Notes: generated by a model not told the origin, from the sequence alone. Counted from the first letter of the stretch, positions 1-12,134 are shown. The stretch is DNA of 64,000 bases from Thalassotalea algicola (GCF_012932965.1 NZ_JABBXH010000003.1:434001-498000); one strand, 5' to 3'. Translations and numbers: made by a program.

Positions 1-219
1 AACGATATCTTAAGTGGCTGTAGTCATACTGAAAAAATTACCGTGATGTTAGATCGCAAGCAAGCTGTGCGCTCAGCAATTGCACATGCTAAAGCAGAAG
101 ATTTAGTGTTGCTAGCGGGCAAAGGTCACGAAAACAATATAGAAATTGCTGGTCAAATTATTGAATACAGCGAACGCGCTGTCGTCAAAAGTTTATATCA
201 GGCGGGAGAGCGCCCATGA
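1..219 (+). CDS. murE: UDP-MurNAc-tripeptide synthetase MurE, C-terminal end only
   Basis: The first 72 codons are open in frame 1 and end in TGA at 217-219. The residues GKGHE and the following stretch up to YSERA match the C-terminal domain of MurE, the cytoplasmic ligase that adds the third stem-peptide residue (meso-diaminopimelate in Gram-negative bacteria) to UDP-MurNAc-L-Ala-D-Glu. The catalytic and ATP-binding parts lie left of the window. The stop codon overlaps the murF start as ATGA, the usual translational coupling in dcw clusters. Identification rests on a short fragment plus its position directly before murF. Confidence 0.9.
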   Translation, partial: NDILSGCSHTEKITVMLDRKQAVRSAIAHAKAEDLVLLAGKGHENNIEIAGQIIEYSERAVVKSLYQAGERP

Positions 220-1601
220 TCAAATTAACCTTGTCAGAAATTGCAGAAGTTACTGGTGGTCAACACTTAGGTAATGATTTAACTATTGACGCAATAGGTA
301 CTGATAGCCGAGCTTTGACGAATAATGAAGTCTTCCTAGCACTTAAAGGACCAAATTTTGATGGTCATAAATTTGTTGCGCAAGTGGCTGAATTAGGGGC
401 CAGTGCATTGATCGTTGATCATCAAGTGGATAGTGAACTACCACAGGTTGTAGTCAATGATACAAGAATAGCGTTGGGTAAAATTGGTGCTTATGTTAAG
501 CGACAAACAGCACCGAAAACGGTAGGGATAACCGGAAGTAGCGGTAAAACAACTGTAAAAGAAATGGTTGCTGCTATCTTATCTCGATTGGGCAATGTGT
601 TGGCAACAGATGGTAACTTTAATAATGACATTGGTGTACCACTAACCTTGTTGCGTCTTAGCCATGAACATGATTTTGCCGTTATTGAAATGGGGGCTAA
701 TCATATTGGTGAAATAGCTTACACCACTAACTTAGTTAAGCCAGATGTTGCGATTATTAATAATATCGCTGCAGCGCACTTAGAGGGATTTGGCGATTTA
801 TGTGGTGTTGCTCGAGCAAAAGGTGAAATCTTTGAAGGGATCCCGCAAGGCGGCGTAGCGTTATATAACCAAGATTCAAAGTGGGCGAACAAATGGCAGT
901 GGCGCTTAACCGATAAAAACGTTCGCCGTTTTTCTTGTGCAGGTGAAGCCGATTGTTACAGCGCTAATGTTGAATTAGATGATAACGGTTGTGCAAACTT
1001 TAAATTGAATACGCATATTGGTAGTACATATATACAACTGGCTGTTCCTGGAAAACACAATGTATGTAATGCAGTAGCAGCTGCTGCTATTGCCATTGAG
1101 TGTGGTGCAAGCCTTGACGATATCAAGTTGGGTTTAGCTGAAATGGCACCAGTTAAAGGGAGACTAAACCTTTATCAGTTAAGTGATAACTGCAAGCTGA
1201 TTGATGATACATACAATGCAAACGTTGAGTCTATAAAAGCCGCGACAGAGTTGCTGGCTAGCTACCCAGGCTATCGAGTTTTAATTCTTGGTGATATGGC
1301 AGAACTCGGCTCTGAGGCGAGAAGTTATCATCAGGAAGTTGGAGAACACGCGAAAGTTCAAGGCATAGATTCATTATTAACATTAGGAGTGTTAAGCCAA
1401 AGTACTGCTGATGCTTTTGGTGATAACGGTCAGCATTTTAGTTCTAAAGACCAGTTATTAACTAGCTTGTTTAATTTATTAGCTGATGAATCTCGTTATA
1501 TCTCTATTCTAGTTAAAGGTTCACGCAGTGCGCATATGGAGCATGTAGTGAATGAAATAATTGCTTGGCGAAAAACGGACGCCACTGAGGAGCACTCGTA
1601 A
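216..1601 (+). CDS. murF: UDP-MurNAc-tripeptide--D-Ala-D-Ala ligase MurF
   Basis: MurF adds D-Ala-D-Ala to UDP-MurNAc-tripeptide, the last cytoplasmic step that makes the UDP-MurNAc-pentapeptide. The 461-residue protein has the Mur-ligase layout: an N-terminal UDP-substrate domain, a central ATPase domain with the P-loop GSSGKTT at residues 107-113, and a C-terminal domain containing NANVES and GDMAELG. The length is normal for the family. The start overlaps the murE stop (ATGA) and its own stop shares one base with the mraY ATG (TAATG), so it is co-translated inside the dcw operon. Nothing unusual was seen. Confidence 0.97.
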   Translation: MIKLTLSEIAEVTGGQHLGNDLTIDAIGTDSRALTNNEVFLALKGPNFDGHKFVAQVAELGASALIVDHQVDSELPQVVVNDTRIALGKIGAYVKRQTAPKTVGITGSSGKTTVKEMVAAILSRLGNVLATDGNFNNDIGVPLTLLRLSHEHDFAVIEMGANHIGEIAYTTNLVKPDVAIINNIAAAHLEGFGDLCGVARAKGEIFEGIPQGGVALYNQDSKWANKWQWRLTDKNVRRFSCAGEADCYSANVELDDNGCANFKLNTHIGSTYIQLAVPGKHNVCNAVAAAAIAIECGASLDDIKLGLAEMAPVKGRLNLYQLSDNCKLIDDTYNANVESIKAATELLASYPGYRVLILGDMAELGSEARSYHQEVGEHAKVQGIDSLLTLGVLSQSTADAFGDNGQHFSSKDQLLTSLFNLLADESRYISILVKGSRSAHMEHVVNEIIAWRKTDATEEHS

Positions 1602-2683
1602 TGTTATATTGGTTAGGCGAGTACCTCACACAATATTTTTCTGGGTTTAATGTATTTTCGTATTTAACGTTTAGGGCCATTGTTAGCACTCTAACGGCGT
1701 TAATTATTTCACTTTATTTTGGCCCAAAACTAATTCGCTATTTGCAACGAATGCAAATTGGTCAAACGGTTCGTGATGATGGTCCTGAAAGTCACTTATC
1801 TAAGTCAGGTACACCTACAATGGGTGGGATTTTGATCTTAGCATCGATAATTTTTAGTGTATTGCTTTGGGGAGATTTGTCCAATAGCTATGTATTGACT
1901 ACGTTATTTGTCGTTGCCAGTTTTGGCGTAATTGGTTTCGTTGATGATTATCGTAAAGTTATTCGTAAAGACTCCAATGGCTTAATTGCACGTTGGAAAT
2001 ACTTCTGGCAAACCGTTATAGGTTTAACAACCGCAGTATTTTTATATTGGAATGCACAATCTCCTGCTGAAACTGCATTGCTTATCCCGTTTTTGAAAAA
2101 TGTTATGCCGCAATTGGGCTTGCTATATATCGCTTTAGCCTACTTTGTGATTGTAGGTACAAGTAACGCTGTGAATCTTACGGATGGATTAGATGGTTTA
2201 GCTATCGTTCCAACTATTATGGTCGCAGGCGCATTTGCCGTATTTGCTTATGTGACGGGCAATGTGAACTTTTCTGCTTATCTTAATATTCCCCATATAG
2301 CACAAGCCAGTGAATTAGTGGTGGTATGTACCGCCATCGTTGGTGCTGGTCTTGGCTTTTTATGGTTCAACACTTACCCCGCTCAGGTATTTATGGGGGA
2401 TGTTGGCTCATTGGCGCTAGGTGCCGTCTTAGGTGTGATCGCGGTACTAGTCAGGCAAGAATTAGTGTTGGTGATCATGGGAGGGGTTTTCGTGATGGAA
2501 ACCTTGTCAGTAATTTTACAAGTTGGTTCATACAAGCTACGTGGTGAGCGCATTTTTAGAATGGCACCGATACATCATCACTATGAATTAAAAGGCTGGC
2601 CAGAGCCGAGAGTAATTGTACGCTTTTGGATAATTTCCTTGGTACTAGTGCTCGTTGGTTTAGCGACGTTAAAACTCAGATAA
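1601..2683 (+). CDS. mraY: Phospho-MurNAc-pentapeptide transferase MraY
   Basis: MraY is the inner-membrane enzyme that transfers phospho-MurNAc-pentapeptide to undecaprenyl phosphate, giving lipid I. The 360-residue product equals the E. coli length and is hydrophobic with about ten membrane segments. Family signatures are visible: DDYRK after residue 110, [13 protein letters not shown] around residue 190, and the HHHYE motif near residue 325, which together hold the conserved aspartates and histidines of the active site. It begins one base inside the murF stop and is followed after 9 bases by murD. Confidence 0.97.
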   Translation: MLYWLGEYLTQYFSGFNVFSYLTFRAIVSTLTALIISLYFGPKLIRYLQRMQIGQTVRDDGPESHLSKSGTPTMGGILILASIIFSVLLWGDLSNSYVLTTLFVVASFGVIGFVDDYRKVIRKDSNGLIARWKYFWQTVIGLTTAVFLYWNAQSPAETALLIPFLKNVMPQLGLLYIALAYFVIVGTSNAVNLTDGLDGLAIVPTIMVAGAFAVFAYVTGNVNFSAYLNIPHIAQASELVVVCTAIVGAGLGFLWFNTYPAQVFMGDVGSLALGAVLGVIAVLVRQELVLVIMGGVFVMETLSVILQVGSYKLRGERIFRMAPIHHHYELKGWPEPRVIVRFWIISLVLVLVGLATLKLR

Positions 2684-2692
2684 GAAGAGAAG

Positions 2693-4057
2693 ATGTTAGA
2701 TTTATCGCAATTACAAAATAAGCGCATTGTCGTGTTAGGTTTAGGCCTAACAGGCATGTCGTTTGTGCGTTTCTTATCAAATAAAAAAACGTACAATGCG
2801 CTTAATTTTGCGGTAAATGATAGTCGTTCATCACATGCTCAATTTGAAGAATTTAAACGTGACTACGCTACGATTGAGTTAGTTACTGGTTGTTGGGACA
2901 GTCGGTTAATTGCAAGTGCTGAAATATTACTGGTAAGCCCTGGTGTGGATATTAATCAGCCTGAAATTGCTGATAACATTGCCGATAACTGTCAAGTATG
3001 GGGCGATATCGAATTATATGCTCGATTAAAACAAACACCATGTGTCGCTATAACTGGATCAAATGGTAAATCTACCGTTGTTAATCTAATACACCATATT
3101 GGCCAAAAGCTTGGTGTTAAAACCCAGCTTGGAGGCAATGTTGGGGTGCCAGTGTTAGACACCCTTGATACAGAACCAGAGTTACTAATACTTGAATTAT
3201 CCAGCTTTCAACTTGAAACTTTAACAAGCCTAACGCCAATTGTTAGTTGTATGTTGAACTTAAGTGACGATCACTTAGATCGTCATAAATCCATTGAGAA
3301 TTACGGTGAGATAAAGCAGCGTGTCTATCAAGGCGCACAATATGCAGTATTTAATCGTGATGACTTAGTGACAAAACCAACATCGGAGTTAGCTGCGGTA
3401 TCATTTGGAAAAGATAGCCCGGCCGCAAATCAGTTTGGCATTATAGAAACGACTCGAGGTAAATTCTTGGCGTTAGGTAAGCAAGCATTAATGCCATTAA
3501 GCCAGTTAACAATTTCTGGTATTCATAATGCGACAAATGTTTTAGCAGCGTTAGCCATTGGCCAATTACTTAAATGGCCATTAGATACGATGCTTGAAGC
3601 ATTAGCTAGTTTTGAAGGGTTAGCACATCGTTGTCAGGCAATAGCAAGTAATGACGATATCTTCTGGATTAATGATTCTAAAGCAACCAATGTTGGTGCG
3701 ACAGTCGCCGCTATTGAAGGCATTAGCTCAACGATAGGTGCGCAGCAACAATTAATCCTTATTGCTGGTGGCGACGGTAAAGGTGCAGACTTCTCTCCTT
3801 TAAAAGCTGTAATCGATGAACACGTAAGCCAATTATTTGCATTGGGCAAAGATAAGGCTCAGCTCCTTGCGCTTTCAGAAAAGTCACAAGCGGTTGAATC
3901 GTTAGAGCAAGCCGTTGAACTATCGAGAACAATCGCCAAAAGTGGTGATGTAGTTTTATTATCTCCTGCCTGCGCAAGCATTGATATGTTTACTAATTTT
4001 GCTGAGCGTGGCCAGACCTTCGTTGACGCAATCAATAACGTAAAGGAGGCAAGCTAA
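2693..4057 (+). CDS. murD: UDP-MurNAc-L-alanine--D-glutamate ligase MurD
   Basis: MurD adds D-glutamate to UDP-MurNAc-L-Ala in the cytoplasm. The 454-residue protein starts with a Rossmann-like UDP-binding domain (VVLGLGLTG), has the ATP P-loop GSNGKST at residues 122-128, the conserved [10 protein letters not shown] motif of the central domain and the INDSKATN motif of the C-terminal domain. A purine-rich AGAAGAGAAG just before the ATG serves as ribosome binding site. The stop overlaps the ftsW start (TAATG). Order mraY-murD-ftsW is the standard one. Confidence 0.97.
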   Translation: MLDLSQLQNKRIVVLGLGLTGMSFVRFLSNKKTYNALNFAVNDSRSSHAQFEEFKRDYATIELVTGCWDSRLIASAEILLVSPGVDINQPEIADNIADNCQVWGDIELYARLKQTPCVAITGSNGKSTVVNLIHHIGQKLGVKTQLGGNVGVPVLDTLDTEPELLILELSSFQLETLTSLTPIVSCMLNLSDDHLDRHKSIENYGEIKQRVYQGAQYAVFNRDDLVTKPTSELAAVSFGKDSPAANQFGIIETTRGKFLALGKQALMPLSQLTISGIHNATNVLAALAIGQLLKWPLDTMLEALASFEGLAHRCQAIASNDDIFWINDSKATNVGATVAAIEGISSTIGAQQQLILIAGGDGKGADFSPLKAVIDEHVSQLFALGKDKAQLLALSEKSQAVESLEQAVELSRTIAKSGDVVLLSPACASIDMFTNFAERGQTFVDAINNVKEAS

Positions 4058-5283
4058 TGGCAGCTAACTTCTCTTTACGCGTAATGGAAATGCCAACATT
4101 ACCTAGTTGGATGAAAGTAGAAACTAATGCCAACGTTACATTTGACCGTAGCTACGTCATTTTAATGGTTGCTATGTTTTCTATTGGACTAATTATGGCG
4201 GCTAGCTCGTCGATGCCGGTTGCAGAACGTTTGTTTAACGACCCATTTCATTTTGTCATTCGACACGGTATATACATCGGCTTAAGTGTGTTAATTGCCG
4301 CCTTTGCACTGCAAATCCCCATGAGTTGGTGGCATCAGAATAGTGGGAAATTACTGATACTTGCCATTGGTTTATTAATAGTTGTGCTTGCAATTGGTCG
4401 AACAGTTAATGGTTCTACTCGTTGGATTGTTGTCGGACCTATTACAATTCAAGCTGCGGAACCGGCCAAATTGTTCTTCTTTTGTTACTTAGCTGCTTAC
4501 TTAGTGCGACGCCGTGATGAAGTGATGGAAAACATCAAAGGCTTTGCTAAACCGCTCGTGGTCTTTGGTGTGTTAGCAATGTTGTTATTGCTTCAGCCTG
4601 ACCTAGGTACAGTCATTGTAATGTTTGTAACGACCTTTGGTTTATTGTTCCTTGCTGGCGCTAAATTATGGCAGTTTATAGCGGTTGCGAGTGTTGGTGT
4701 TGGTGCGCTATCATTGCTCGCCATTTTTGAGCCCTATCGATGGCGCCGAGTTACCAGCTTCCTTGACCCTTGGGCAGATCCTTTTGGTAGTGGATACCAA
4801 TTAACACAATCGTTAATGGCCTATGGTCGTGGCGAAATTTTTGGTCAAGGATTGGGAAACAGTATTCAAAAATTAGAATATCTTCCAGAAGCGCATACTG
4901 ACTTTGTTATGGCGGTTTTGGCAGAAGAGTTTGGATTTATTGGTATCAGTGCCATTTTAGTATTGAGTAGTATTTTAGTGATTAAGGCATTATTGCTGGG
5001 CCGTCGCGCGGTAAATAAAGAAAAGTATTTTGAAGGCTTCTTTGCCTACGGTATTGGAATTTGGTTTTGTTTTCAGGCTGCGGTTAATGTTGGAGCAAGC
5101 GCTGGTATTGTGCCAACTAAAGGTTTAACGATGCCCTTGATTAGTTATGGTGGTAGTTCAACGATTATTATGACGCTTGCTGTTGTTGTATTGCTGCGCA
5201 TCGATCATGAATTGCGTCTGCAGAGTCTTCAAGCGACAAAGTCGACGCGGAAGTCAGTTAAAAAAGGAGCGTCCGATGACTAA
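4057..5283 (+). CDS. ftsW: Septal peptidoglycan glycosyltransferase FtsW (SEDS family)
   Basis: FtsW polymerises lipid II at the division septum together with the class B penicillin-binding protein FtsI. The 408-residue product has a cytoplasmic N-terminus of about 30 residues followed by about ten membrane segments. SEDS features are present: the region [15 protein letters not shown], the GQGLGNS and YLPEAHTDF stretch with the conserved acidic residue of the extracellular loop, and [14 protein letters not shown] near the C-terminus. It overlaps murD by one base, and the murG start codon lies inside its 3' end. Confidence 0.97.
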   Translation: MAANFSLRVMEMPTLPSWMKVETNANVTFDRSYVILMVAMFSIGLIMAASSSMPVAERLFNDPFHFVIRHGIYIGLSVLIAAFALQIPMSWWHQNSGKLLILAIGLLIVVLAIGRTVNGSTRWIVVGPITIQAAEPAKLFFFCYLAAYLVRRRDEVMENIKGFAKPLVVFGVLAMLLLLQPDLGTVIVMFVTTFGLLFLAGAKLWQFIAVASVGVGALSLLAIFEPYRWRRVTSFLDPWADPFGSGYQLTQSLMAYGRGEIFGQGLGNSIQKLEYLPEAHTDFVMAVLAEEFGFIGISAILVLSSILVIKALLLGRRAVNKEKYFEGFFAYGIGIWFCFQAAVNVGASAGIVPTKGLTMPLISYGGSSTIIMTLAVVVLLRIDHELRLQSLQATKSTRKSVKKGASDD

Positions 5284-6367
5284 ACAAGCTCCTAAGTTGT
5301 TAGTAATGGCTGGTGGTACTGGCGGACATATATTTCCTGGTGTTGCGGTAGCTAAGGCGCTAGAGAGTGAAGGTTGGCAAATTCACTGGCTTGGTACAGC
5401 TAAGCGTATGGAAGCAGAAATTGTTCCTCAGCAGGGTTACCCCATCTCCTTCATCAATATTGCTGGTATGCGCAATAAAGGTTGGAAAGAGTTAATTAAG
5501 CTGCCTTTTAAACTACTGCAATCATTAATACAGTCAATTCGAGTAATACGTGGAATTAACCCTGATGTGGTTTTAGGTATGGGTGGCTATGCAAGTGCTC
5601 CAGGTGGTGTTGCTGCGTGGTTATTGGGTAAGCCATTGGTATTGCATGAACAAAATGCCGTTGCAGGTATGAGTAATCGTTACCTATCAAAAATTGCAAA
5701 ACGCGTACTATGTGCTTTCCCTAATGCATTCAAAATTAGTGTTGGTGCAAAAGTTGTTGGTAATCCTTTACGTAAAGAAATGGTTGAATTAGAGCAAGTG
5801 GTTTCTGTTCAGCCTACAAGCAGTAAAAAAGTACTTGTGGTTGGTGGTAGCTTAGGCGCCAAAATTTTTAACGACACTGTGCCTTCTGCGATGAAACAAA
5901 TTCAACAGCAACATATTCATGTATGGCATCAAACGGGTAAAGGAAATGAAGCTGAAGTTCAAGCCAGGTACCACGAGCATGGCTTACCAGAAGAGCGCAT
6001 TAAAGTAACTGAATTTATCGATAATATGGCTGAAGCCTATAATTGGGCTGATATTGTTGTTTGCCGAGCCGGGGCTCTTACTGTGTCGGAATTAGCGATG
6101 GCTGGCAAGCCTGCTATATTCATTCCTCTTCCTCATGCCGTTGACGATCATCAAACAAAAAATGCAGATTACTTAGTTGGACGAGGCGCCGCTAAATTAA
6201 TTGCCCAAAAAGATTTTAACGGTACTACGTTAGCGCAAATGCTAAATAGCATGTTTAGCTCAGATACCGTGGTTAGAAATATGTCAAAAGCTGCATTAGA
6301 TGCGGCCCATGCAGACGCTACTATCAAGGTTGCAGAAGCCTGTAAGGAGTTAGTAGCTAATGGTTAA
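5276..6367 (+). CDS. murG: Lipid II synthase MurG (N-acetylglucosaminyltransferase)
   Basis: MurG transfers GlcNAc from UDP-GlcNAc to lipid I on the inner face of the membrane, making lipid II. I place the start at ATG 5276, because AAGGAG at 5264-5269 is correctly spaced and the product then begins [22 protein letters not shown] like known MurGs; an open frame extends 99 bases further upstream inside ftsW but is not likely to be translated. The 363-residue protein shows the N-terminal GGTGGH loop, the HEQN motif and the donor-binding region [14 protein letters not shown]. It overlaps ftsW by 8 bases. Confidence 0.96.
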   Translation: MTKQAPKLLVMAGGTGGHIFPGVAVAKALESEGWQIHWLGTAKRMEAEIVPQQGYPISFINIAGMRNKGWKELIKLPFKLLQSLIQSIRVIRGINPDVVLGMGGYASAPGGVAAWLLGKPLVLHEQNAVAGMSNRYLSKIAKRVLCAFPNAFKISVGAKVVGNPLRKEMVELEQVVSVQPTSSKKVLVVGGSLGAKIFNDTVPSAMKQIQQQHIHVWHQTGKGNEAEVQARYHEHGLPEERIKVTEFIDNMAEAYNWADIVVCRAGALTVSELAMAGKPAIFIPLPHAVDDHQTKNADYLVGRGAAKLIAQKDFNGTTLAQMLNSMFSSDTVVRNMSKAALDAAHADATIKVAEACKELVANG

Positions 6368-7823
6368 GCAAGTGAATCAAGCAGGACAAGTAAATACATT
6401 GGCACCAATTAAAGTGCCAGAAATGCGCCGCGTAGAACAAATACACTTTATTGGTATTGGTGGTGCAGGAATGGGTGGTATTGCCGAAGTGCTACTCAAT
6501 GAAGGTTATAAAATTTCAGGCTCTGACATCAACGAGAATGCCGTTGTTAAACGCTTGGTTTCATTAGGTGCTCAAGTTCACATTGGTCACGACGCTAAGA
6601 ATATCGATGGTGCGAGTGTCATTGTTGTATCTACGGCAATTGATCAAACAAACCCAGAAATTATCGCGGCATTTGAACAGCGTATTCCTGTAGTACGCCG
6701 CGCTGAAATGTTAGCTGAATTGATGCGGTTTAGACATGGGATTGCAATAGCAGGTACTCATGGCAAAACCACAACTACTAGCTTAATCGCCAGCATATTA
6801 GCAGAAGGGGAACTTGACCCGACATTTGTTATCGGTGGGCTGCTAAATAGTGCAGGTACCAATGCTCGTTTAGGCTCAAGTCGTTATTTAGTGGCTGAAG
6901 CAGACGAGTCAGATGCTTCTTTCTTGCATTTACAACCTATGGTGGCCGTTGTAACTAACATCGACGCTGATCATATGGAAACGTATGAAGGTGATTTTGA
7001 AAAGTTGAAAGATACTTATATCGAATTTTTACATAACCTACCCTTTTACGGTGTTGCAGTTATGTGTATCGATAACCCTGTCGTACGTGAATTATTACCT
7101 CGAGTAGCACGTCAGGTGATTACCTATGGCTTCAGTGAAGATGCCGATATACGAGCGACAAATTATCAGCAAACTGCAGGACAAAGTAGTTTTACTGTTG
7201 AGATGGCTAATGAGACTCCATTTAGCGCAACAGTTAATTTGCCCGGCCAACACAATGTATTAAATGCACTGGCAGCCATTGCAGTTGCTAAAGATGAAAA
7301 AGTAGTAAATAGCGCAATCGTGAAAGCGCTAGGTGAATTTGAAGGTATTGGCCGACGTTTTGAACAGTTATCAAACCTTACAACATCACAAGGCGAAATG
7401 GTGTTGGTTGATGATTATGGTCATCATCCGAAAGAAGTAGAAGCAACGATTAAAGCAATGCGCAATGGTTGGCCGAAAAAACGCTTAGTCATGGTGTTTC
7501 AGCCACATCGTTATTCTCGTACGCGTGACTTATTTGAAGATTTTGTAGAAGTTTTGTCGGAAGTCGATAGTTTATTTTTGCTAGATGTCTATGCAGCTGG
7601 TGAAGCACCGATTCCAAGTGCGGACAGTAAAGCTTTGGCTCGAGCAATTAGATTGCGTGGCCAGATTGAACCTGTTTATGTGAGCGATGCGGACAAGTTA
7701 GCTGAATTATTAGCAAATCAATTACAAGATAAAGACATGGTTATCACGCAAGGTGCCGGAAATATTGGAGCTATTGCTCGTTCGTTAAGTGATGACCCTC
7801 TCCTGCATAGGGAGGTAAGGTAA
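6360..7823 (+). CDS. murC: UDP-MurNAc--L-alanine ligase MurC
   Basis: MurC attaches L-alanine to UDP-MurNAc, the first amino acid of the stem peptide. The 487-residue protein has the UDP-binding GIGGAGMGG motif at about residues 32-40, the ATP P-loop GTHGKTT at 132-138, the [10 protein letters not shown] and DADHMETY catalytic-domain motifs, and DDYGHHPKE in the C-terminal domain. The start ATG overlaps the end of murG by 8 bases; TAAGGAG about 11 bases upstream is the likely ribosome binding site. The VPEMRRV start of the conserved core lies about 20 residues in, as in E. coli. Confidence 0.97.
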   Translation: MVKQVNQAGQVNTLAPIKVPEMRRVEQIHFIGIGGAGMGGIAEVLLNEGYKISGSDINENAVVKRLVSLGAQVHIGHDAKNIDGASVIVVSTAIDQTNPEIIAAFEQRIPVVRRAEMLAELMRFRHGIAIAGTHGKTTTTSLIASILAEGELDPTFVIGGLLNSAGTNARLGSSRYLVAEADESDASFLHLQPMVAVVTNIDADHMETYEGDFEKLKDTYIEFLHNLPFYGVAVMCIDNPVVRELLPRVARQVITYGFSEDADIRATNYQQTAGQSSFTVEMANETPFSATVNLPGQHNVLNALAAIAVAKDEKVVNSAIVKALGEFEGIGRRFEQLSNLTTSQGEMVLVDDYGHHPKEVEATIKAMRNGWPKKRLVMVFQPHRYSRTRDLFEDFVEVLSEVDSLFLLDVYAAGEAPIPSADSKALARAIRLRGQIEPVYVSDADKLAELLANQLQDKDMVITQGAGNIGAIARSLSDDPLLHREVR

Positions 7824-8743
7824 TGACTGATACAAAAAGCATTGCGGTACTTCATGGCGGTACTTCTGCTGAGCGCGAAGTTTCTTTGAATTCTGGGCAA
7901 GCGGTTGCTAGGGGCTTAGAGCAAGCAGGTTACCAAGTGGAACTTATCGATACTAAATATGTTCCATTAGCCGATATTGCAGCTAAAAAAGTTGATTGTG
8001 TATTTATAGCGCTTCATGGACGCGGTGGTGAAGATGGCTGCCTACAAGGTGCACTAGAGTTTATGGGCTTACCATATACTGGTAGTGGTGTACTAGGTTC
8101 AGCATTGTGTATGGATAAAATACGCACCAAACAAATTTGGCAAGCTGTGGGGCTACCAACAGCGCCATTTAGCATTATTACCAAAGCTGATTTTGATGAG
8201 GGTAACTGTTCGCAAATACTTGCTAATTTGGGCGGTAAAGCGATGGTAAAACCAGCCAATGAGGGTTCTAGCATTGGTATGGCAAAAGTAAGCAATGAAA
8301 TAGAACTTAAAAATGCGTTAACAGAAGCGTTTGGATTTGATTCGCAGGTACTGGTTGAAGCGTGGATTGATGGGCCTGAATATACAGTGGCGATTTTAGG
8401 CGATCAGGTATTACCTGCAATACATATGGAAACGCCAAGAGAGTTTTACGATTACGAAGCAAAATACCAAAGCAATTCGACGCAATATCACTGTCCAAGC
8501 GGTTTATCAGATGAAGATGAAACACAGCTTAAAGTATTAGCAAAACAAGCTTTTGACGCAGTAAGTGCTGAAGGGTGGGGGCGTGTTGACGTGATGCGCA
8601 ACGATAAAGGTCAATGGCAATTACTAGAAGCGAATACAGTGCCCGGGATGACGGAAACTTCGCTAGTACCGAAAGCTGCAAATGCGGCGGGTATAGACTT
8701 TTCTAGCTTGGTGTCGAACATAGTGGAGCTAGCGATTAAATGA
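7823..8743 (+). CDS. ddl: D-alanine--D-alanine ligase
   Basis: Ddl joins two D-alanines with ATP to supply the dipeptide used by MurF. The 306-residue ATP-grasp protein is the short DdlB type usually found in dcw clusters. Visible motifs are [12 protein letters not shown] at the N-terminus, LHGRGGEDG, the grasp-loop region [11 protein letters not shown], and [12 protein letters not shown] with the magnesium-binding Glu and Asn near the C-terminus. Its ATG shares a base with the murC stop and its TGA overlaps the ftsQ ATG (ATGA). Confidence 0.96.
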   Translation: MTDTKSIAVLHGGTSAEREVSLNSGQAVARGLEQAGYQVELIDTKYVPLADIAAKKVDCVFIALHGRGGEDGCLQGALEFMGLPYTGSGVLGSALCMDKIRTKQIWQAVGLPTAPFSIITKADFDEGNCSQILANLGGKAMVKPANEGSSIGMAKVSNEIELKNALTEAFGFDSQVLVEAWIDGPEYTVAILGDQVLPAIHMETPREFYDYEAKYQSNSTQYHCPSGLSDEDETQLKVLAKQAFDAVSAEGWGRVDVMRNDKGQWQLLEANTVPGMTETSLVPKAANAAGIDFSSLVSNIVELAIK

Positions 8744-9516
8744 CAAGTGCAGCGGTAACTAAAAAAGAACAACCTGATTTAACAAAAGTTCATTGGAGCT
8801 TTTGGGCAGGCTTAGTGTTTTTCTTTTTGGTTGTTATCGCCATGTTGTCGGTATTTTGGAATGTTAGTAAGCGAGTAAGCTCAGCTGAAACTGCACCGGT
8901 TACCTCCGTTGTTATCAGTGGTGAAATGCCTTATACGCAAGAGCAAGATATTTACTCGGTGATTGAACCGTTAAACATAGGTAACTTTTTTAAGGTTGAT
9001 GTTAATCAAGTACAACATCAAGTTAAGCAGTTACCTTGGGTATATTCAGTTTCTGTCCGTAAACAGTGGCCAAATGAACTGAAGATATATGTGGTTGATC
9101 AAGCACCTATTGCGCGTTGGAATGGTGATTTTTTCATTAATCAATATGGTACTGCTTTTCAGGCCAGCGCTGAGCGAGTTAGCGAGCCGATGCCAGAGTT
9201 TTTTGGTCCTGAAGGCAGCGAATTAGTCGCGTTGGATAACTTTAAAAGTTTAAACAAGCTATTGGAATATCGTCGCTTAGCAATAGAAGAGTTAGTGTTG
9301 TCCGAGCGATTCTCTTGGCAACTAACGTTAAGTGATGGCGTACAAATAAATTTAGGTAGGGAAGAGCGTGTAGAACGTGTTCAACGTTTTATGGATATCT
9401 ACCCTCAGATAAAACAGTATCAAAAAGAAAACGAAGTGATTGATTATATCGACCTTCGTTACGATACCGGTGTAGCAGTTGGCTGGAAGCCGGCTCCAGA
9501 AAAACAAAGAGTTTAA
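8740..9516 (+). CDS. ftsQ: Cell division protein FtsQ
   Basis: FtsQ is a bitopic inner-membrane protein of the divisome that links FtsB/FtsL and FtsA-FtsZ modules. The 258-residue product has a short cytoplasmic tail, one membrane segment at about residues 22-43, a periplasmic POTRA domain beginning [13 protein letters not shown], and the FtsQ C-terminal domain. Sequence conservation in this family is low, so the call rests on the topology, the [19 protein letters not shown] stretch and its position between ddl and ftsA, which is invariant in gammaproteobacteria. Confidence 0.95.
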   Translation: MTSAAVTKKEQPDLTKVHWSFWAGLVFFFLVVIAMLSVFWNVSKRVSSAETAPVTSVVISGEMPYTQEQDIYSVIEPLNIGNFFKVDVNQVQHQVKQLPWVYSVSVRKQWPNELKIYVVDQAPIARWNGDFFINQYGTAFQASAERVSEPMPEFFGPEGSELVALDNFKSLNKLLEYRRLAIEELVLSERFSWQLTLSDGVQINLGREERVERVQRFMDIYPQIKQYQKENEVIDYIDLRYDTGVAVGWKPAPEKQRV

Positions 9517-9520
9517 TCAG

Positions 9521-10756
9521 ATGGCAAAAGTGGCAGACAGAAAATTAGTCGTAGGTTTAGATATCGGTACATCAAAGATATCTGTCGCCGTTGGTGAAAT
9601 TACCCCAGAAAACAAGCTAAGTATTGTTGGTGTGGGTAATCAGCCATCACGCGGTATGGACAAAGGTGGAGTTAACGACTTAAACCTAGTCATTCAATCA
9701 ATTCAACGTGCAATTAATGAAGCTGAGTTAATGGCAGATTGTCGTATTACTTCGATCTATCTAGGAATATCAGGCAAGCACATTAGTTGTCAGAATGAAA
9801 ATGGCATGGTGCCAATTAGCGACAATGAAGTAATACAAGAAGACGTCGATAATGTTATTCACACTGCACGCTCTGTACCAATTTCTGCTGAGCGCAGAAT
9901 GCTTCACGTACTACCGCAAGAATTTAGTATTGATTGCCAAGATGGTATCAAAAGCCCAATAGGTATGTCAGGTGTTCGTATGGAAGCGAAAGTCCATATT
10001 GTGACTTGTGCTAATGACATGGCAAAGAACTTAGTGAAATGTGTTGAACGCTGCGAATTAAAAGCAGACCAACTGATTTTTTCCGCTTTAGCCTCTAGCT
10101 ATGCTGTGGTCACAGAAGACGAGAAAGAGCTGGGTATCTGCGTTGTTGATATCGGTGCCGGCACTATGGATCTAACGGTATTTACCGGTGGTGCGTTACG
10201 TCATACCGCTGTAATTCCTGTTGCGGGCAATCAGGTAACTAGCGATATCGCGAAGATTTTTAGAACACCACTGAGTCATGCAGAAGAAATTAAAGTGCAA
10301 TATGCCTGTGCGCTTCGCCAAATGGTAAGCATGGAAGAAAGTATTGAAGTACCGAGTGTTGGTGGCCGTCCGGCGCGCACTATGTCACGTCATACATTGT
10401 CAGAAGTCGTTGAGCCGCGTTATCACGAGTTATTCGAATTAATTCAAGAAGAGTTGCGCGAAGCGGGTTTAATTGATCAAATTGCTGCAGGTTATGTCTT
10501 TACTGGTGGTACAGCGAAAATGGAAGGTGTTGTCGAGTTTGCTGAAGAAGTATTCCAAATGCCGGTTCGTATAGCACAGCCCTTACCTGTAGAAGGTTTA
10601 TATGAATATGTCAGCGACCCGACATATTCAACCGTAGTTGGTTTACTTCATTACGGTATGCAGGAAAGCAGCAATGAAGAAAAAAGTAAGAAGAATGTTG
10701 AAGGTGTGACTGATCTTTGGTCACGCATTCACGCCTGGTTTAAAGGCGAATTTTAA
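9521..10756 (+). CDS. ftsA: Cell division protein FtsA
   Basis: FtsA is an actin-like ATPase that tethers FtsZ filaments to the membrane and recruits later division proteins. I use ATG 9521, where the product begins MAKVADRKLVVGLDIGTSK; the longer frame to 9479 runs back into ftsQ and adds 14 residues that FtsA proteins lack. The 411 residues include the phosphate-1 motif GLDIGTSK, phosphate-2 VVDIGAGTMD, the 1C subdomain in between, and the GGTAKMEG adenosine motif. The C-terminus WSRIHAWFKGEF is the expected amphipathic membrane-targeting helix. Confidence 0.97.
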   Translation: MAKVADRKLVVGLDIGTSKISVAVGEITPENKLSIVGVGNQPSRGMDKGGVNDLNLVIQSIQRAINEAELMADCRITSIYLGISGKHISCQNENGMVPISDNEVIQEDVDNVIHTARSVPISAERRMLHVLPQEFSIDCQDGIKSPIGMSGVRMEAKVHIVTCANDMAKNLVKCVERCELKADQLIFSALASSYAVVTEDEKELGICVVDIGAGTMDLTVFTGGALRHTAVIPVAGNQVTSDIAKIFRTPLSHAEEIKVQYACALRQMVSMEESIEVPSVGGRPARTMSRHTLSEVVEPRYHELFELIQEELREAGLIDQIAAGYVFTGGTAKMEGVVEFAEEVFQMPVRIAQPLPVEGLYEYVSDPTYSTVVGLLHYGMQESSNEEKSKKNVEGVTDLWSRIHAWFKGEF

Positions 10757-10842
10757 GCGTTGCTTGGTAAGAATAACAATCACTTAAGCAACATTGTTTT
10801 AATTTTTGGTGGAACAAAAACGTTAAAAACGGAGAGAAAAAG

Positions 10843-12000
10843 ATGTTTGAATTGATGGAAGATCATAATGAAGAAGCGGTAATTAAAGTTATCGGTGTAG
10901 GTGGCGGTGGCGGCAACGCTGTCGAGCATATGGTAAGTCAAACCATTGAAGGTGTTGAATTTATCACGGCAAATACTGATTCACAGGCATTACGCAATTC
11001 ATCTGCAAATGTAACATTACAACTTGGTAGTGATGTAACTAAAGGTCTTGGTGCTGGTGCAAACCCAGAAATAGGTCGTCGCGCTGCAGAAGAAGATCGT
11101 GAAACGATTAAACAAACGCTACAAGGTGCCGATATGGTATTTATTGCTGCTGGTATGGGCGGCGGTACAGGTACTGGTGCAGCACCAGTGGTTGCTGAAG
11201 TAGCTAGAGAAATGGGGGTGTTAACGGTTGCTGTAGTAACAAAGCCATTCCCATTTGAAGGTAAAAAGCGTATGAATTACGCTGATCAAGGTATTGAATT
11301 TCTAGCTAAACATGTGGATTCGTTAATTACGATTCCTAACGAAAAGCTATTAAAAGTATTAGGCCCAGGAACATCATTACTCGATGCATTTAAAGCAGCA
11401 AACAATGTATTGCTTGGTGCTGTGCAAGGTATCGCAGAATTAATTACTCGCCCAGGCTTAATTAACGTGGATTTTGCTGATGTTCGTACTGTTATGTCTG
11501 AAATGGGCACAGCAATGATGGGTTCTGGTATTGCATCAGGTGAAGATCGTGCACAAGAAGCAGCTGAGGCAGCAATCGCAAGTCCATTATTGGAAGATGT
11601 CGACCTAGCTGGTGCACGTGGTATTTTGGTTAATATTACTGCTGGTATGGATATTAGTATTGATGAATTTGAAACTGTCGGGAACCAAGTGAAAGCTTTT
11701 GCGTCTGAGAATGCAACGGTTGTTGTTGGTGCCGTAATCGATCCTGAAATGACAGATGAATTAAGAGTTACTGTAGTTGCAACAGGTATTGGTGCAGAGC
11801 GTAAGCCTGATATTACACTAGTAAACCCTGCTCCTGCGGTTGAACCAATTGCAGTTGGTCAAGAATTTGTTGCATCACCACAGGCTGAGCCAATGGTAAG
11901 TGCAGCAATGGAAGCACAAGCTGCTCCGGTGACGACAACAGAAAAAGAGTTGGACAATTATTTAGATATCCCTGCTTTCTTAAGAAAACAGGCTGATTAA
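10843..12000 (+). CDS. ftsZ: Cell division GTPase FtsZ
   Basis: FtsZ is the tubulin-like GTPase that forms the Z ring. The 385-residue protein has the tubulin signature GGGTGTG in the context [14 protein letters not shown], the T3/T4 loops, [11 protein letters not shown], and a conserved C-terminal tail ending [16 protein letters not shown] that binds FtsA, ZipA and, by inference, ZapD. A variable linker of about 50 residues precedes the tail. GGAGAG sits 7-12 bases before the ATG. An 86-base gap after ftsA leaves room for an ftsZ-proximal promoter, though I could not define one. Confidence 0.98.
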   Translation: MFELMEDHNEEAVIKVIGVGGGGGNAVEHMVSQTIEGVEFITANTDSQALRNSSANVTLQLGSDVTKGLGAGANPEIGRRAAEEDRETIKQTLQGADMVFIAAGMGGGTGTGAAPVVAEVAREMGVLTVAVVTKPFPFEGKKRMNYADQGIEFLAKHVDSLITIPNEKLLKVLGPGTSLLDAFKAANNVLLGAVQGIAELITRPGLINVDFADVRTVMSEMGTAMMGSGIASGEDRAQEAAEAAIASPLLEDVDLAGARGILVNITAGMDISIDEFETVGNQVKAFASENATVVVGAVIDPEMTDELRVTVVATGIGAERKPDITLVNPAPAVEPIAVGQEFVASPQAEPMVSAAMEAQAAPVTTTEKELDNYLDIPAFLRKQAD

Positions 12001-12020
12001 CACTTAATTGTTACAAATCG

Positions 12021-12042
12021 TACAGTTTACGGCTGTATTTTT
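12021..12042 (+). terminator. Weak possible terminator after ftsZ
   Basis: TACAG at 12021-12025 pairs with CTGTA at 12033-12037 across a 7-base loop, followed by five T. The stem has only five pairs, so termination would be partial at most; some read-through into lpxC is likely. Confidence 0.3.
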
Positions 12043-12069
12043 GATTTTGTTGGGAATTTTTGATACATT
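12041..12069 (+). promoter_or_regulatory. Candidate sigma-70 promoter for lpxC
   Basis: TTGATT at 12041-12046 and TACATT at 12064-12069 are separated by 17 bases and lie 66 bases before the lpxC start. lpxC commonly has its own promoter at the end of dcw clusters, which supports the reading. No experimental start is visible from sequence alone. Confidence 0.35.
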
Positions 12070-12134
12070 ACGCCACCGCTAAAACAGGTGGTCGGATGTT
12101 GTCCGAAATTTTATGGCTTAAGTAAAGGCGATCT